From positions 1 through 64,000 of the forward strand of contig JABUFC010000007.1 in assembly GCA_013314715.1 (NCBI GenBank): a stretch of 64,000 bases of DNA. The letters run 5' to 3'. The notes under the pieces are model-generated. The model worked only from the letters and a program-made list of their open reading frames with translations. It made no database searches and was not told where the DNA came from. Origin of the DNA: Bacteroidales bacterium (GTDB lineage: Bacteria > Bacteroidota > Bacteroidia > Bacteroidales > GWA2-32-17). Shown here one piece after another: positions 1-9,500 of this stretch (its first letter is position 1; each line of letters begins with the position of its first letter). The position numbers and the translations under genes were made by a program.

Positions 1-120
1 TATATTTGACGGAATACCATAGAGCTTATTCGTTTTTTTATCACGTAAAATACTTAGTTGTACACTTAACAACGATTGACGTATAACTTGTGGTGAGACA
101 GCCTTTCCTAACACTCGCAT
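1..120 (-). CDS. Partial ORF running off the left edge; possible remnant of a DNA cytosine methyltransferase C-terminus
   Basis: An open frame on the minus strand starts at ATG (118-120) and is still open at position 1, giving 40 residues. Upstream it stays open to a TAA at 148-150, which lies inside the inverted repeat that begins at 127. The stretch RMRVLGKAVSPQVI resembles motif X (LGNAVxPxV) near the C-terminus of C5-cytosine methyltransferases, but the usual Asn is Lys and the frame continues longer than a typical tail. No methyltransferase body lies upstream, so this would be a truncated gene. The identification is weak and could be chance similarity. Confidence 0.28.
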   Translation of the reverse strand, partial: MRVLGKAVSPQVIRQSLLSVQLSILRDKKTNKLYGIPSNI

Positions 121-126
121 ACGATA

Positions 127-255
127 TAAGATCTTTGCAAAACGCCTTTATGTCAACAAATCCTTCATGTCATTGAGAATGAAGAGTTGGTATTGTGTTG
201 TGATGCCGAGAAATCGGGATCGCTATGACGAAAAAGGAGTTTTGCAAAGGTCTTA
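127..255. repeat. Short terminal-inverted-repeat element, copy 1 (MITE-like)
   Basis: TAAGATCTTTGCAAAAC at 127-143 faces its inverted copy at 239-255, with 16 of 17 bases matching. Inside is a TCATTG...ATGACG inverted pair and a CCGA-GAAA-TCGG hairpin. The interior from about 169 is clearly related to the element at 33811-34143. No convincing gene lies inside; the open frames here are incidental. Positions 256-403 hold nothing else that I can recognise. Confidence 0.65.
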
Positions 256-403
256 TTTCCCTGATTTTGATTTTCAACCTTTGGCATCATTTTTAAAATT
301 GGAAGTTTTTTTGAATCTAAAGTACAAAATCTTGCATATATTTTACCCCAAAAACTCGTTATGTTATTAACATTCTATTGTTTAAGCCGTTAATAGAGAG
401 CGA

Positions 404-793
404 CTATTTAGCTTTAAAATGATGGTCAACTTTGTCTTTTCTAAGCCATAATTCTTTATTCGACAAGCGTGTAATTTCCCATATTGTAGTTTGAATAGAG
501 TCGCCTTGTCTAGATTTTGTAATTTCTAATTCTATATCACCCTTAAATTTCCATGTGCCTGTATATCCTGTATTTTCGCTATAAGTTCCATCTTTGCTAA
601 AAGTCATTACAACAGATGGTAAATTGGTAGTAACACTAATACCGGTTTCGGTGTAAATAATGGCCGCATATTCCCACGAGTGTGCAATACGTTTGTTTTT
701 TGATCGAAACGTAAAAATTGGGCCATCTTCGTATTTAGTACACGAAAACATTAATGCAACCACCAAAAAGCTAACGAGAATATTTTTCATCAT
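404..793 (-). CDS. Small lipoprotein of unknown function
   Basis: The product has 129 residues. The chosen start is the ATG-ATG pair at 788-793, because it gives a clean signal peptide (hydrophobic run FLVVALMF) followed by the lipobox cysteine in FSCTKYEDG. A longer in-frame extension would run into holA and lacks signal-peptide character. After the lipobox the chain is a compact beta-rich domain with alternating T/W/F residues (TYSENTGYTGTWKFKG), like the lipocalin-like small lipoproteins common in Bacteroidota. The function is unknown. It lies just downstream of holA, and a TATATTTG box sits four bases before the ATG, so it may have its own, possibly leaderless, transcript. Confidence 0.8.
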   Translation of the reverse strand: MMKNILVSFLVVALMFSCTKYEDGPIFTFRSKNKRIAHSWEYAAIIYTETGISVTTNLPSVVMTFSKDGTYSENTGYTGTWKFKGDIELEITKSRQGDSIQTTIWEITRLSNKELWLRKDKVDHHFKAK

Positions 794-797
794 ATTG

Positions 798-828
798 CAA
801 ATATAAGTATTTTTAAATTCCGTACATA
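798..828 (-). promoter_or_regulatory. Bacteroidota-type promoter inside the 3' end of holA
   Basis: On the minus strand TATG (825-828), 19 bases, then TATATTTG (798-805). The second box matches the TAnnTTTG consensus; the first is one base off TTTG. Only CAAT separates the box from the ATG at 793. Confidence 0.5.
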
Positions 829-1850
829 ATTTTATAGACCATTTCTTTGAGCAATTCGTGTCCATCGGCAAGCGAATCAACTCCTTTTGACTTCATATCG
901 TATTCGCGAATAAGATGTATATTTTGAATTAATTGATTGCGGGTATAATTTTTTGCAGTAAGTTTATATTCATCGAGAAAGTAAGGTGGTATTCCTAACT
1001 TTGAGGCTATTTCATTATCTGATAAGCCTTGAAAATCTTTTAGTAAAATTACTTTTGAAAAATATTCAAACAGCCATACAATGGTTTGTTGAACCGGGTG
1101 CTGACGTGGATCAGATTGAAAATACAATAAAATACGATTAGCTTGTGTAATATTTTTTGTACCAATAGCCTTTAAAAGTTCAGTATTATTAAAATCTTTG
1201 CTAACTCCTATAAGTTTTTCGACATGAGATACTTTTATTTCATTTTCGTTTTCGAGGAAAAGAAGCATTTTATTTATTTCGTTGATAATAGACGAAAGAT
1301 TATTGCCTATAAAATCGGTCATTAAATGAGCAGCTTTGGGTTCAATTTGTTTCCCTCTTAGTTTAAACTGACTGGTAATCCATGCTGGAAGCTTGGTTTC
1401 GTATATTTTTTTTGAATCGAAAATTATACCTGTTTTTTCGATGGCTTTATAAATTTTTCTGTTTTTTTCGAGTTTTTTGCCTTTATAGCAAATAACGAGA
1501 ATGGTAGATGGTAATGGTTCTTGCAAATAACTAAGCAAGGGATTAATTTTTTTGCCAATTTCGCTGGCATCGAGGTTTTTAATGTTTTGAGCTTCTTTAA
1601 TAATAACAACTTGATAATTTGCCATCATTGGATATCGTTTGGCTAATGAAACTACCGATGCCAGATCAATATCCTTACCATAAGCGACTGTTAAATTAAA
1701 CGACTTTTCAGCCTCATTTAAAACATTTTCCTCGATATAATCGGAGATAGCATCAATAAAATAAGGCTCTTCGCCCATTAAAAAATATATAGGCTTATAT
1801 ATTTGTTTTTTTAATTCGTCTGTTATCTGTTCGTAAGTTAATGCAGCCAT
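813..1850 (-). CDS. holA: DNA polymerase III subunit delta
   Basis: Delta subunit of the clamp loader, which opens the beta sliding clamp. The 345-residue length is normal for the family. The N-terminus carries the family signature YFLMGEEPYFIDAISDYI; an AAA-like domain without a functional Walker A follows, then a helical lid and the C-terminal clamp-loader domain with QQTIVWLFEYF and GIPPYFLDEY. The ATG at 1850 lies three bases after the AMP nucleosidase stop codon, so the two genes are probably co-transcribed in the order amn-holA. Confidence 0.93.
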   Translation of the reverse strand: MAALTYEQITDELKKQIYKPIYFLMGEEPYFIDAISDYIEENVLNEAEKSFNLTVAYGKDIDLASVVSLAKRYPMMANYQVVIIKEAQNIKNLDASEIGKKINPLLSYLQEPLPSTILVICYKGKKLEKNRKIYKAIEKTGIIFDSKKIYETKLPAWITSQFKLRGKQIEPKAAHLMTDFIGNNLSSIINEINKMLLFLENENEIKVSHVEKLIGVSKDFNNTELLKAIGTKNITQANRILLYFQSDPRQHPVQQTIVWLFEYFSKVILLKDFQGLSDNEIASKLGIPPYFLDEYKLTAKNYTRNQLIQNIHLIREYDMKSKGVDSLADGHELLKEMVYKIMYGI

Positions 1851-1853
1851 ATT

Positions 1854-2630
1854 TTAATCGTCAAAACGCAGATGTTTTACAGATTTTCCTTCATCTTTTA
1901 ATTCAATTAATGCATCTATTCCTATTCGCAAATGATCTTGAACAAATTGTTCGGTAACATATTTATCAGAAGCTTCCGTTTTTATTCCGGTCGAAATCAT
2001 TGGTTGGTCAGATACAAGCAATAAGGCACCACTTGGAATACCGTTTGCAAAGCCTACTACAAAAATAGTGGCTGTTTCCATATCGATAGCCATGGCACGA
2101 GTTTTTTCGAGGTAAAGTTTAAAGCGGTCGTCGTATTCCCAAACTCGTTTATTGGTTGTAAAAACGACACCGGTCCAGTAATCTTTGCCGTGGTCGCGTA
2201 TAGTAGATGAAACTGCTCGTTGTAATGAGAATGCAGGTAAAGCTGGAATTTCAGGAGGTAAATAATCGTTCGATGTACCTTCGCTACGAATGGCAGCAAT
2301 AGGAAGAATTAAATCGCCCAAACGATTTTTAGCTTTTAGTCCACCACATTTGCCTAAAAATAAAACGGCTTTTGGACTAATAGCGCTTAACAAATCCATA
2401 ATCGTTGCAGCATTGGGACTACCCATACCAAAATTTATAATGGTTATTCCATTGGCACTCGCATTGGGCATATTTCTATTTTGCCCTAAAATAGGAACTT
2501 GATACCACTCTGCAAACAATTCAACATAATGGTTAAAGTTAGTTAAGAGTATATAGGGAGTAAATTCATTTAATGGTCTTCCGGTATATCGTGGAAGCCA
2601 GTTTTCTACTATTTCTTGTTTCGTCTTCAT
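1854..2630 (-). CDS. amn: AMP nucleosidase
   Basis: Hydrolyses AMP to adenine and ribose-5-phosphate. The 258-residue product belongs to the nucleoside phosphorylase fold: FGMGSPNAATIMDLL, LFLGKCGGLK (phosphate/ribose region), MAIDMETATIF (ribose-binding Met-Glu) and LLLVSDQPM. It is the short catalytic form typical of Bacteroidota and lacks the long N-terminal domain of the E. coli enzyme. The ATG at 2630 is chosen over an upstream TTG at 2648. A TACATTTG box lies about 15 bases before the ATG. It sits directly upstream of holA. Confidence 0.9.
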   Translation of the reverse strand: MKTKQEIVENWLPRYTGRPLNEFTPYILLTNFNHYVELFAEWYQVPILGQNRNMPNASANGITIINFGMGSPNAATIMDLLSAISPKAVLFLGKCGGLKAKNRLGDLILPIAAIRSEGTSNDYLPPEIPALPAFSLQRAVSSTIRDHGKDYWTGVVFTTNKRVWEYDDRFKLYLEKTRAMAIDMETATIFVVGFANGIPSGALLLVSDQPMISTGIKTEASDKYVTEQFVQDHLRIGIDALIELKDEGKSVKHLRFDD

Positions 2631-2664
2631 ATTGTCCAATTTTTGCAAATGTACGAGAAAAAAA

Positions 2665-4083
2665 TTAATCTTTTATTATCTGCATTAAATAAGGAATTAT
2701 TCGATCGTCGGGCGATGGAGCATTATTATTTACGACTTTCCCGTCTGAACTCCAAATCATAAACTGAGGAAGTGCTTTAATTTTAAAATATTTTTTAAAT
2801 TGCTTTTCATCGTTTTTACAAAATAAATATTCACCAATTAAATCATGAGATTTTATCATGTGTTTTAGCTTTTCTTTTTGCGGATATAAAACAATATTAA
2901 TCACGTGCATTTTATCTAAAAATCTTGTTAAGCTTGCCTTTTCTTGTTTTAAAAAGGGCAAAAATTCATACGATCTAAAATCGGCAATCATCAAGTATAC
3001 ATACTTCCCTTTAAAATTTCTTAAATATAATTCGTTTCCATCTATGTCGATAAAGGGGAATTCTTCAAAGGCATAAATAATTTCGTCGTTTTTAATTTTT
3101 TGTCGAATATTAGTGGCCATTTGTTTTAGTGAATTTGTTTTGGCAACAAAAATCATCGAATCGAGTATGGTTTTAATACCTATAGGCGAAAAACGCACTT
3201 TATTGGGCAAATCGTTGCTGTAATAAGCATCGTGCAACCCTTTTAATATTACCAAATCGACCAACGTATCGTTAGTAAATGCAGGATTGCGTTTAATAGC
3301 TTTTCTTAATGCGATGGGACTTCGCAATTTTGTAATAGCATCGCTTACATCTTCGCCCCAGTGTGTTGTTGCATAATAGGACAAATAATCGTTAAATATT
3401 TGATTAAATAATTCAGTATATGCCGCATTATTTAATAACACAGGTTTATCGTTAAAATAATATTTAATGATAAAATTTTGATCGCGTTCGTACGACAAAT
3501 ATTTCATTAAAATAATCTTATAAAATAAATATTGTTTAAAATATTTCGATGAAACATGATCATATTTTACTGATAACAGGTTTAATAAAGAATCGACCGT
3601 ACGTCGCTTTATTTTAAAGTGTAAAACCTTAAAATATTTTTGAACTAGCGTATCGATAGAATATTCGAGCCTACTGATGGATTCGTGAGTACAAGTGGAA
3701 TCCATATTTAAAATGGTGGTATAAAATATGAAGGGTTCGAAATATGTATTTAATGAATCTTCTATAGTTAAAGGTTGTTTTAAGGGAACCTTTATTTTAT
3801 ATAAATTATTGGGTTCTACGCAAACTACTATTTCGTTTTTATAAAGAGGAATATGAACTATTTGAGTACTATGAATGTTTAGTTTTACTATCCACTCTCC
3901 ATTATTATTTACTTTTGCCCAAGCTATTGTATCCCATATTTTAGTTATAAAATCTTTTTCTTTTAAAACATACAAAGTATCGTTGCTATAACTTTTATTT
4001 ATAAACGAAATAGTTGTATTTTGCGAAATAGCAGAGGTAAAAATAAAAAGCAATAACAGAAAATAACTCCAATGTTTATTCAT
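2665..4083 (-). CDS. Exported thioredoxin-fold protein lacking the CxxC motif
   Basis: The 472-residue product starts at MNKHWSYFLLLLFIF, a signal peptide; a longer frame would lie inside coaD. The first ~340 residues are beta-rich then helical, as in the N-terminal region of Bacteroidota TlpA/DUF4369-type proteins. The last ~130 residues look like a TlpA-type thioredoxin domain (FPFIDIDGNELYLRNFKGKY, then a cis-Pro region KALPQFMIWSSDGKV). Where CxxC is expected the chain reads ADFRSYEFLPF, with no cysteine. A redox role is therefore unlikely; a binding or scaffold role is inferred. Its start overlaps the coaD stop by eight bases, so translation is probably coupled. Confidence 0.82.
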   Translation of the reverse strand: MNKHWSYFLLLLFIFTSAISQNTTISFINKSYSNDTLYVLKEKDFITKIWDTIAWAKVNNNGEWIVKLNIHSTQIVHIPLYKNEIVVCVEPNNLYKIKVPLKQPLTIEDSLNTYFEPFIFYTTILNMDSTCTHESISRLEYSIDTLVQKYFKVLHFKIKRRTVDSLLNLLSVKYDHVSSKYFKQYLFYKIILMKYLSYERDQNFIIKYYFNDKPVLLNNAAYTELFNQIFNDYLSYYATTHWGEDVSDAITKLRSPIALRKAIKRNPAFTNDTLVDLVILKGLHDAYYSNDLPNKVRFSPIGIKTILDSMIFVAKTNSLKQMATNIRQKIKNDEIIYAFEEFPFIDIDGNELYLRNFKGKYVYLMIADFRSYEFLPFLKQEKASLTRFLDKMHVINIVLYPQKEKLKHMIKSHDLIGEYLFCKNDEKQFKKYFKIKALPQFMIWSSDGKVVNNNAPSPDDRIIPYLMQIIKD

Positions 4084-4543
4084 ATAAATTAATTCCTTCG
4101 GGTACAAATCGACTCGCATCGCCTCCATATTTTAAAACCTCGCGCACAATTGTACTATTAATAGGGGTATATTCCGGAACTGTAAGCATAAAAACAGTTT
4201 CGATACCATTATTCAAAAACCGATTGGTTTGAGCAATAGCTCGTTCGTATTCAAAATCGGCACTTGTTCGCAAACCACGCAAAATAAATGAAGCTCCGAT
4301 GCTTTTACAAAAATCGACCGTTAATCCTTGATAAGTAACAACTTCTATTTTAGAATTGTTTGCAAAAACTTGCTTTATCCATTTTAATCTTTTTTCAATC
4401 GGGAAAAACGATTCTTTTTTATCGGCATTAATCCCTATGGCAATATATAACTTATCGAATAAAGGTAAAGCTCTTCGAATAACCGATTCGTGTCCTTTTG
4501 TAATCGGGTCAAATGAACCTGGAAATACAGCAATTTTTTCCAT
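4076..4543 (-). CDS. coaD: Phosphopantetheine adenylyltransferase
   Basis: Fourth step of coenzyme A synthesis: 4'-phosphopantetheine plus ATP gives dephospho-CoA. At 155 residues the length is standard. The nucleotidyltransferase signature FPGSFDPITKGH is at residues 8-19, with the HxGH-equivalent T/H pair; RGLRTSADFEYE and INSTIVRE form the rest of the active site. It is in the cytoplasm. The start ATG at 4543 gives the canonical MEKIAVFPGSF N-terminus. It overlaps the following thioredoxin-fold gene by eight bases. Confidence 0.95.
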   Translation of the reverse strand: MEKIAVFPGSFDPITKGHESVIRRALPLFDKLYIAIGINADKKESFFPIEKRLKWIKQVFANNSKIEVVTYQGLTVDFCKSIGASFILRGLRTSADFEYERAIAQTNRFLNNGIETVFMLTVPEYTPINSTIVREVLKYGGDASRFVPEGINLYE

Positions 4544-4584
4544 TTTTATTATTTTAAAACAATAACTAAAATTTACAAATTTTA

Positions 4585-5481
4585 TTACAACGAATCTAAC
4601 AAAGCTGTCATAGCAGCATCGCTAATAGGTGATAACGATATATTTAAATGGTTATTAACTGTACTTACAGTTGTTTTTAGATAATAATAATAGAGCTGCT
4701 GTTGATTATTAATGCCCATCATTACAATTTTAACTGTATCATCAACTGGGGCAATGCCCGATGTTTGATTGTAAACCTGCATTAAACTTTTTAAGTTTGG
4801 AAAATACATAAAAGTTGCTACATTTTGTAGGTTATCGGTAGCAGAACTAAATGTATAATTAGTAAAATTTGTTCCTGTTGTTACTGCCTGTTTTCCACAG
4901 CCAATCCATCCTAGTCGAGATATTAAACCTAAATAACCGTACGAAGTAACTGTAAAATCTTCGTTGGGGTTTTGTACCCAATTAACAATGCCCGAACTTT
5001 CGACACCATAATGAATTTTCATTCCGTTTAACGGTGTTGTACTAGGCATTTCAACTGCCCAAGTTTTATTTGGACGCAACATTAGCTCCTGTCCGTTTTT
5101 AAACGCTCTAATTCGAATTTCTCCTCCTGTAGTAAGTAAAATGCCACTTGCAACGGTTGGCATCTGATAATAAATCATATCTTTGGGCGTATATAGTTCC
5201 ACTAACTTAACTGTGAAAGGGAAATAAACACTATCGCCATTGGGATACATTAAATTCGATTTAATAGCCCAAATCTTAGTTCCTTGATTTCCAATAATAG
5301 GTCCTTGTCCGTTAGTATCAATTACAAACTCTTGTTCTTGTTGTTTTTTGTCATCAAAATAGTTGTTTATAGGTTCATAATCATTTATTTGTTGTTTTTC
5401 TTCAATACGTTCTTTTGAGCATTGTAAAAAAAACAAAGAACTTAAAGAAAGAGTTAATAAAATCTGAATTTTTGTTTTCAT
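4585..5481 (-). CDS. Lipoprotein of unknown function with a ZU5-like beta domain
   Basis: The 298-residue product has a signal peptide (ILLTLSLSSLFF) and a lipobox cysteine in FLQCSKERIEE, which is followed by a charged linker rich in Gln, Glu and Asp. The body begins with GTKIWAIKSNLMYPNGDSV and contains VKLVELYTPKDMIYYQMPT and GGEIRIRAFKNGQELMLRP, a pattern I associate with ZU5/Ig-like modules in Bacteroidota surface lipoproteins. No enzyme motif is visible. An alternative ATG lies at 5490. It follows the beta-barrel gene at 5513-6067 by about 30 bases and is probably in the same operon, so the two may act together at the outer membrane. Confidence 0.8.
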   Translation of the reverse strand: MKTKIQILLTLSLSSLFFLQCSKERIEEKQQINDYEPINNYFDDKKQQEQEFVIDTNGQGPIIGNQGTKIWAIKSNLMYPNGDSVYFPFTVKLVELYTPKDMIYYQMPTVASGILLTTGGEIRIRAFKNGQELMLRPNKTWAVEMPSTTPLNGMKIHYGVESSGIVNWVQNPNEDFTVTSYGYLGLISRLGWIGCGKQAVTTGTNFTNYTFSSATDNLQNVATFMYFPNLKSLMQVYNQTSGIAPVDDTVKIVMMGINNQQQLYYYYLKTTVSTVNNHLNISLSPISDAAMTALLDSL

Positions 5482-5512
5482 AAACAACATGTTTTTTATA
5501 TAAGACTACAAT

Positions 5513-6067
5513 TTAATCGTATGCGTTGCATGAACCCGATCGGGTTCTTCTGCCTCCGCCTCCAAAATGGCGTTTATTGTTTTTGCAATTAAAAAAATAC
5601 ATAAATCCTAATTGCAAATTAGTTTCTTTCCATTTTAAGTTGTATCGATATTCTAAAAATGGACGAAAACAACGATTGGTTTTAACTCCTAAACCACCTT
5701 CAAAATCCCAATTGGAGTATTTTGCATTCTCCATGTGCGAAATGGTATAATTTATCCAGCCATTATAACCTCCATGTAATAACAAATAAAATGTCCATGA
5801 GCGAATATGAAAAAGATTTTGATGTAAAGAAAGTCCAAGATAATATTCGTTTATTTTATTAAATGCTGGATAATATGCTACTTGAGGGGCAATGCTAAAG
5901 TTACCCATTGGAAATTCTACTCTTAAACCACCTCCAAAGCTCTCAGTCTGTAGGTTATAAATAGCTGATGCACCTATACCCCATGTTTGTGCTTGTATTT
6001 TATCAAATTGATTTAAAATTGTAGTAACTAACAATAATTTGAGTATAATTCTAATGTAAAACTTCAT
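5513..6067 (-). CDS. Small outer-membrane beta-barrel protein
   Basis: The 184-residue product has a signal peptide ending near IQAQTWG. The body has alternating hydrophobic/aromatic strands (GGGLRVEFPMGNFSIAPQVAYYP, YYLGLSLHQNLF, WTFYLLLHGGYNGWI, FRPFLEYRYNLKWKETNLQLGFMYFF), as expected for an eight-stranded OmpW/OmpX-like barrel. It ends in an unusual Gly/Arg-rich tail, FGGGGRRTRSGSC, instead of the usual terminal aromatic. A TAGGTTTG box at 6088-6095 lies 20 bases upstream of the ATG. Specific function is unknown; it appears to be the first gene of a pair with the lipoprotein at 4585-5481. Confidence 0.8.
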   Translation of the reverse strand: MKFYIRIILKLLLVTTILNQFDKIQAQTWGIGASAIYNLQTESFGGGLRVEFPMGNFSIAPQVAYYPAFNKINEYYLGLSLHQNLFHIRSWTFYLLLHGGYNGWINYTISHMENAKYSNWDFEGGLGVKTNRCFRPFLEYRYNLKWKETNLQLGFMYFFNCKNNKRHFGGGGRRTRSGSCNAYD

Positions 6068-6150
6068 TATATATGGTTTATTTGCTACAAACCTACTTTT
6101 TTTATTTGTAAATAAAAATATGCATTTTGATATTTTATTAACAAAAATAT

Positions 6151-6180
6151 AAAAAGGCTAACATTTCTGTCAGCCTTTTT
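6151..6180 (-). terminator. Rho-independent terminator of the rpoBC operon
   Basis: A 13-bp stem (6151-6163 with 6168-6180, one wobble pair) and a four-base loop. On the minus strand it ends in a T-rich stretch. It lies just past the DUF3467 stop codon. Confidence 0.8.
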
Positions 6181-6187
6181 ATATTTT

Positions 6188-6514
6188 TTATGCTTCGCCC
6201 TTTGGTCCACCAAAGTTTAGTGGCAAAGGTGGTGCATCAACCGCTTTTATCGGTCCAAATTGTGATTCAAATTTTTGAATATTATCTTTTAAAGCTAATA
6301 AAAGTCGTTTAGCATGTTCGGGTGTAAGTATAATTCGCGATTGAACTTTAGCTTTAGGCATTCCAGGCATTAACCTCACAAAATCTACTACAAATTCAGA
6401 GTTCGAATGTGAGATAATAGCCAGATTGGAATATATTCCTTGGCCAACTTGTTCGTCTAATTCGATATTAATTTCACCTTTGGGCATTTCTTTTTCGTTC
6501 ATAGTATTATTCAT
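6188..6514 (-). CDS. DUF3467 family protein
   Basis: The 108-residue soluble protein contains [32 protein letters not shown] and [19 protein letters not shown], which are characteristic of DUF3467. Family members are widely found next to rpoC in Bacteroidota; no biochemical role is established that I know of. The ATG at 6514 overlaps the end of rpoC by eight bases, implying translational coupling and a possible link to RNA polymerase. A terminator follows at 6151-6180, so this is the last gene of the ribosomal-protein/RNA-polymerase operon. Confidence 0.9.
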   Translation of the reverse strand: MNNTMNEKEMPKGEINIELDEQVGQGIYSNLAIISHSNSEFVVDFVRLMPGMPKAKVQSRIILTPEHAKRLLLALKDNIQKFESQFGPIKAVDAPPLPLNFGGPKGEA

Positions 6515-9500
6515 TTACTTCTACATTCTTTTTACGAATGTTAGAAAGGTTTTCTAAATCTTGTTTTGAGCCGACTATCATACGTTGATACTCTCTTAAT
6601 CCAGTACCCGCAGGAATTAAATGTCCTACTATAACATTTTCTTTTAATCCTTCGAGTGTATCGACTTTTCCACGAACAGCAGCTTCGTTCAAAACTTTTG
6701 TTGTTTCCTGGAAGGATGCAGCCGAAATAAAGCTATGAGTTTGTAATGCTGCTCGAGTAATACCTTGCAATACTTGACTTGCAGTAGCAGGAACAGCATC
6801 GCGTGCACTTACGAGTTTCTTGTCGTTACGTTTGAGCATAGAATTTTCGTCGCGTAACTGACGCACCGAGACAATCATACCAGGTTTAAAGTTTTCGCTA
6901 TCGCCGGCATCGATAACAACTTTTTTACCGTAAATATTATCGTTTTCTTCCAAGAATTCTATTTTATCGACTAACATTTTTTCGAGGAATCGGGTATCGC
7001 CTGGGTCTTCTATTTGAACTTTACGCATCATTTGGCGTACAACAATTTCAAAATGTTTGTCGTTAATTTTCACACCTTGTAAACGATATACTTCCTGAAT
7101 TTCGTTAACGATATATTCTTGAACAACAGTAGGTCCTTTAATAGCAAGTATATCGTTGGGTGTAATTGCTCCATCGGATAAGGGCGTACCTGCTCTTACA
7201 TAATCGCTTTCTTGAACCAACATCTGTTTCGATAATGGTATCATATATTTCTTTTCTTCACCTGTTTTGGAGCGTATAATTATTTCGCGGTTACCACGTT
7301 TTATTTTGCCATAAAATACTTCACCATCTATTTCGGCTACCACAGCAGGGTTCGATGGATTACGAGCTTCGAATAACTCAGTAACACGAGGTAAACCTCC
7401 TGTAATATCGCCCGATTTACCAACGGCACGTGGAATTTTAACTAAAATAGAACCCGTTTTTATCTTATCGCCAACATTAAGAGAAACGTGAGCTCCTACA
7501 GGGATATTGTAAGATTTTATTTCTAAACCATCTTTACCTACAATCTTAATAACAGGATTTTTTGTCTTATCGCGTGTTTCAATAATTACCTTTTCTTTGA
7601 AGCCTGTTTGTTCGTCGGATTCTTCACGATAAGTAACATTTTCAATCATGTATTCAAAATCAACAGTACCTGTTGCTTCTGAAATAATTACGGCATTATA
7701 TGGATCCCATTCGCATAATAAATCGCCTTTTTTAACTTCAGCACCATGTTCTACATATAATTTTGAACCATAGGGTATATTATGGGTCATTAATATAATA
7801 CCGGTGTTCTTATCAATTAAACGTAATTCTGTTAAACGACTTACTACTATACGTGTTTTCGATTTGGGTTCTTCCTCATACGGCACGGTTCTTAGTTCTT
7901 CGAGTTCGATAATACCGTCGTATTTGGCAGTAACGTTAGATTCAGTTGTTATATTTGATGCAGTACCCCCAACGTGGAATGTTCGTAGTGTAAGCTGTGT
8001 ACCAGGCTCACCAATAGACTGTGCTGCAATAACTCCAACAGCTTCACCAATTTTAACCATTCTACCGGTTGCTAAATTACGTCCATAGCATTTTGCACAT
8101 ACACCTTTTTTCGATTCGCAAGTTAGCACCGAACGTATTTCAACCGATTCGATAGGCGAATTTTCGATTGTTTCTGCAATTTCTTCAGTAATTTCTTCGC
8201 CGGCAGAAACAATTAATTCTCCTGTTTGTGGATGATATACATCGTGAACAGATACACGTCCCAAAATACGATCGTAAAGTGATTCGACTACTTCTTCGCC
8301 TTTTTTAACAGCACTTGCCACTAAACCACGCAATGTGCCACAATCTTCTTGATTTATAATAACATCTTGCGTTACATCGACTAAACGACGTGTTAAATAA
8401 CCTGCATCAGCTGTTTTTAAAGCAGTATCGGCCAAACCTTTACGAGCACCGTGTGTAGAAATAAAATATTCAAGAACCGACAAACCTTCTTTAAAGTTTG
8501 CCAAAATGGGGTTTTCAATAATTTCATTACCTGTAGAGCCCGATTTTTGAGGTTTTGCCATAAGACCACGCATACCGCATAACTGACGAATCTGTTCTTT
8601 TGAACCACGAGCACCCGAGTCGAGCATCATATATACAGGGTTAAAACCATCGCGATGTTCTGAAATTTGTTTAAGCACTAAATTGGTCAATTTAGCATTG
8701 GTATGTGTCCAAATATCAATTATTTGGTTATAGCGCTCATTATTAGTAATGAAACCCATGTTGTAGTTTTGCATTACCTCTTCTACCTGTGCATATCCTT
8801 CTTCGATTAATTTTTCTTTTTCGGGTGGCACAATAACATCTTCAAGATTGAATGACAATCCACCTTTAAATGCCATGTGGTAACCCATATTCTTTATATC
8901 GTCGAGGAACTTAGCTGTTCTTGCAATACCTACAACTTTTAATACTTTAGAAATAATATCGCGAAGCGATTTTTTCGTTAATAATTCATTTATAAAGCCT
9001 ACTTCTTTGGGGACAAGTTCGTTGAATAAAACTCTTCCAACTGTAGTATCTACAATATGTTTAACTTGTTTGCCATCAACTACATCGTCAACTCTAACCT
9101 TTATTTGTGCATGCATATCTACTTTCCCTTCGTTGTATGCAATGATAACTTCTTCGGGAGAATAAAAGATAGCACCTTCGCCTTTAACTTTAAAAGTAGG
9201 AGTTGATTTTGCAGGTTTGGTAATATAATAAAGTCCCAATACCATGTCTTGCGATGGAACTGTAATAGGTGCACCATTACTTGGGTTTAGAATGTTATGC
9301 GAAGCTAACATTAAAAGTTGTGCTTCTAATATAGCTGCATTACCTAGAGGTAGATGCACGGCCATTTGGTCACCGTCGAAGTCAGCATTGAATGCTGTAC
9401 AAACCAATGGGTGTAACTGTATAGCTTTACCTTCGATGAGTTTAGGTTGGAATGCCTGAATACCAAGTCGGTGAAGTGTAGGAGCACGGTTTAGTAATAC

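Noticed and set aside
167-370. Plus-strand open frame of 67 codons near the left edge
   Set aside because: It runs through the repeat element and AT-rich spacer, and there is no plausible start signal or homology.
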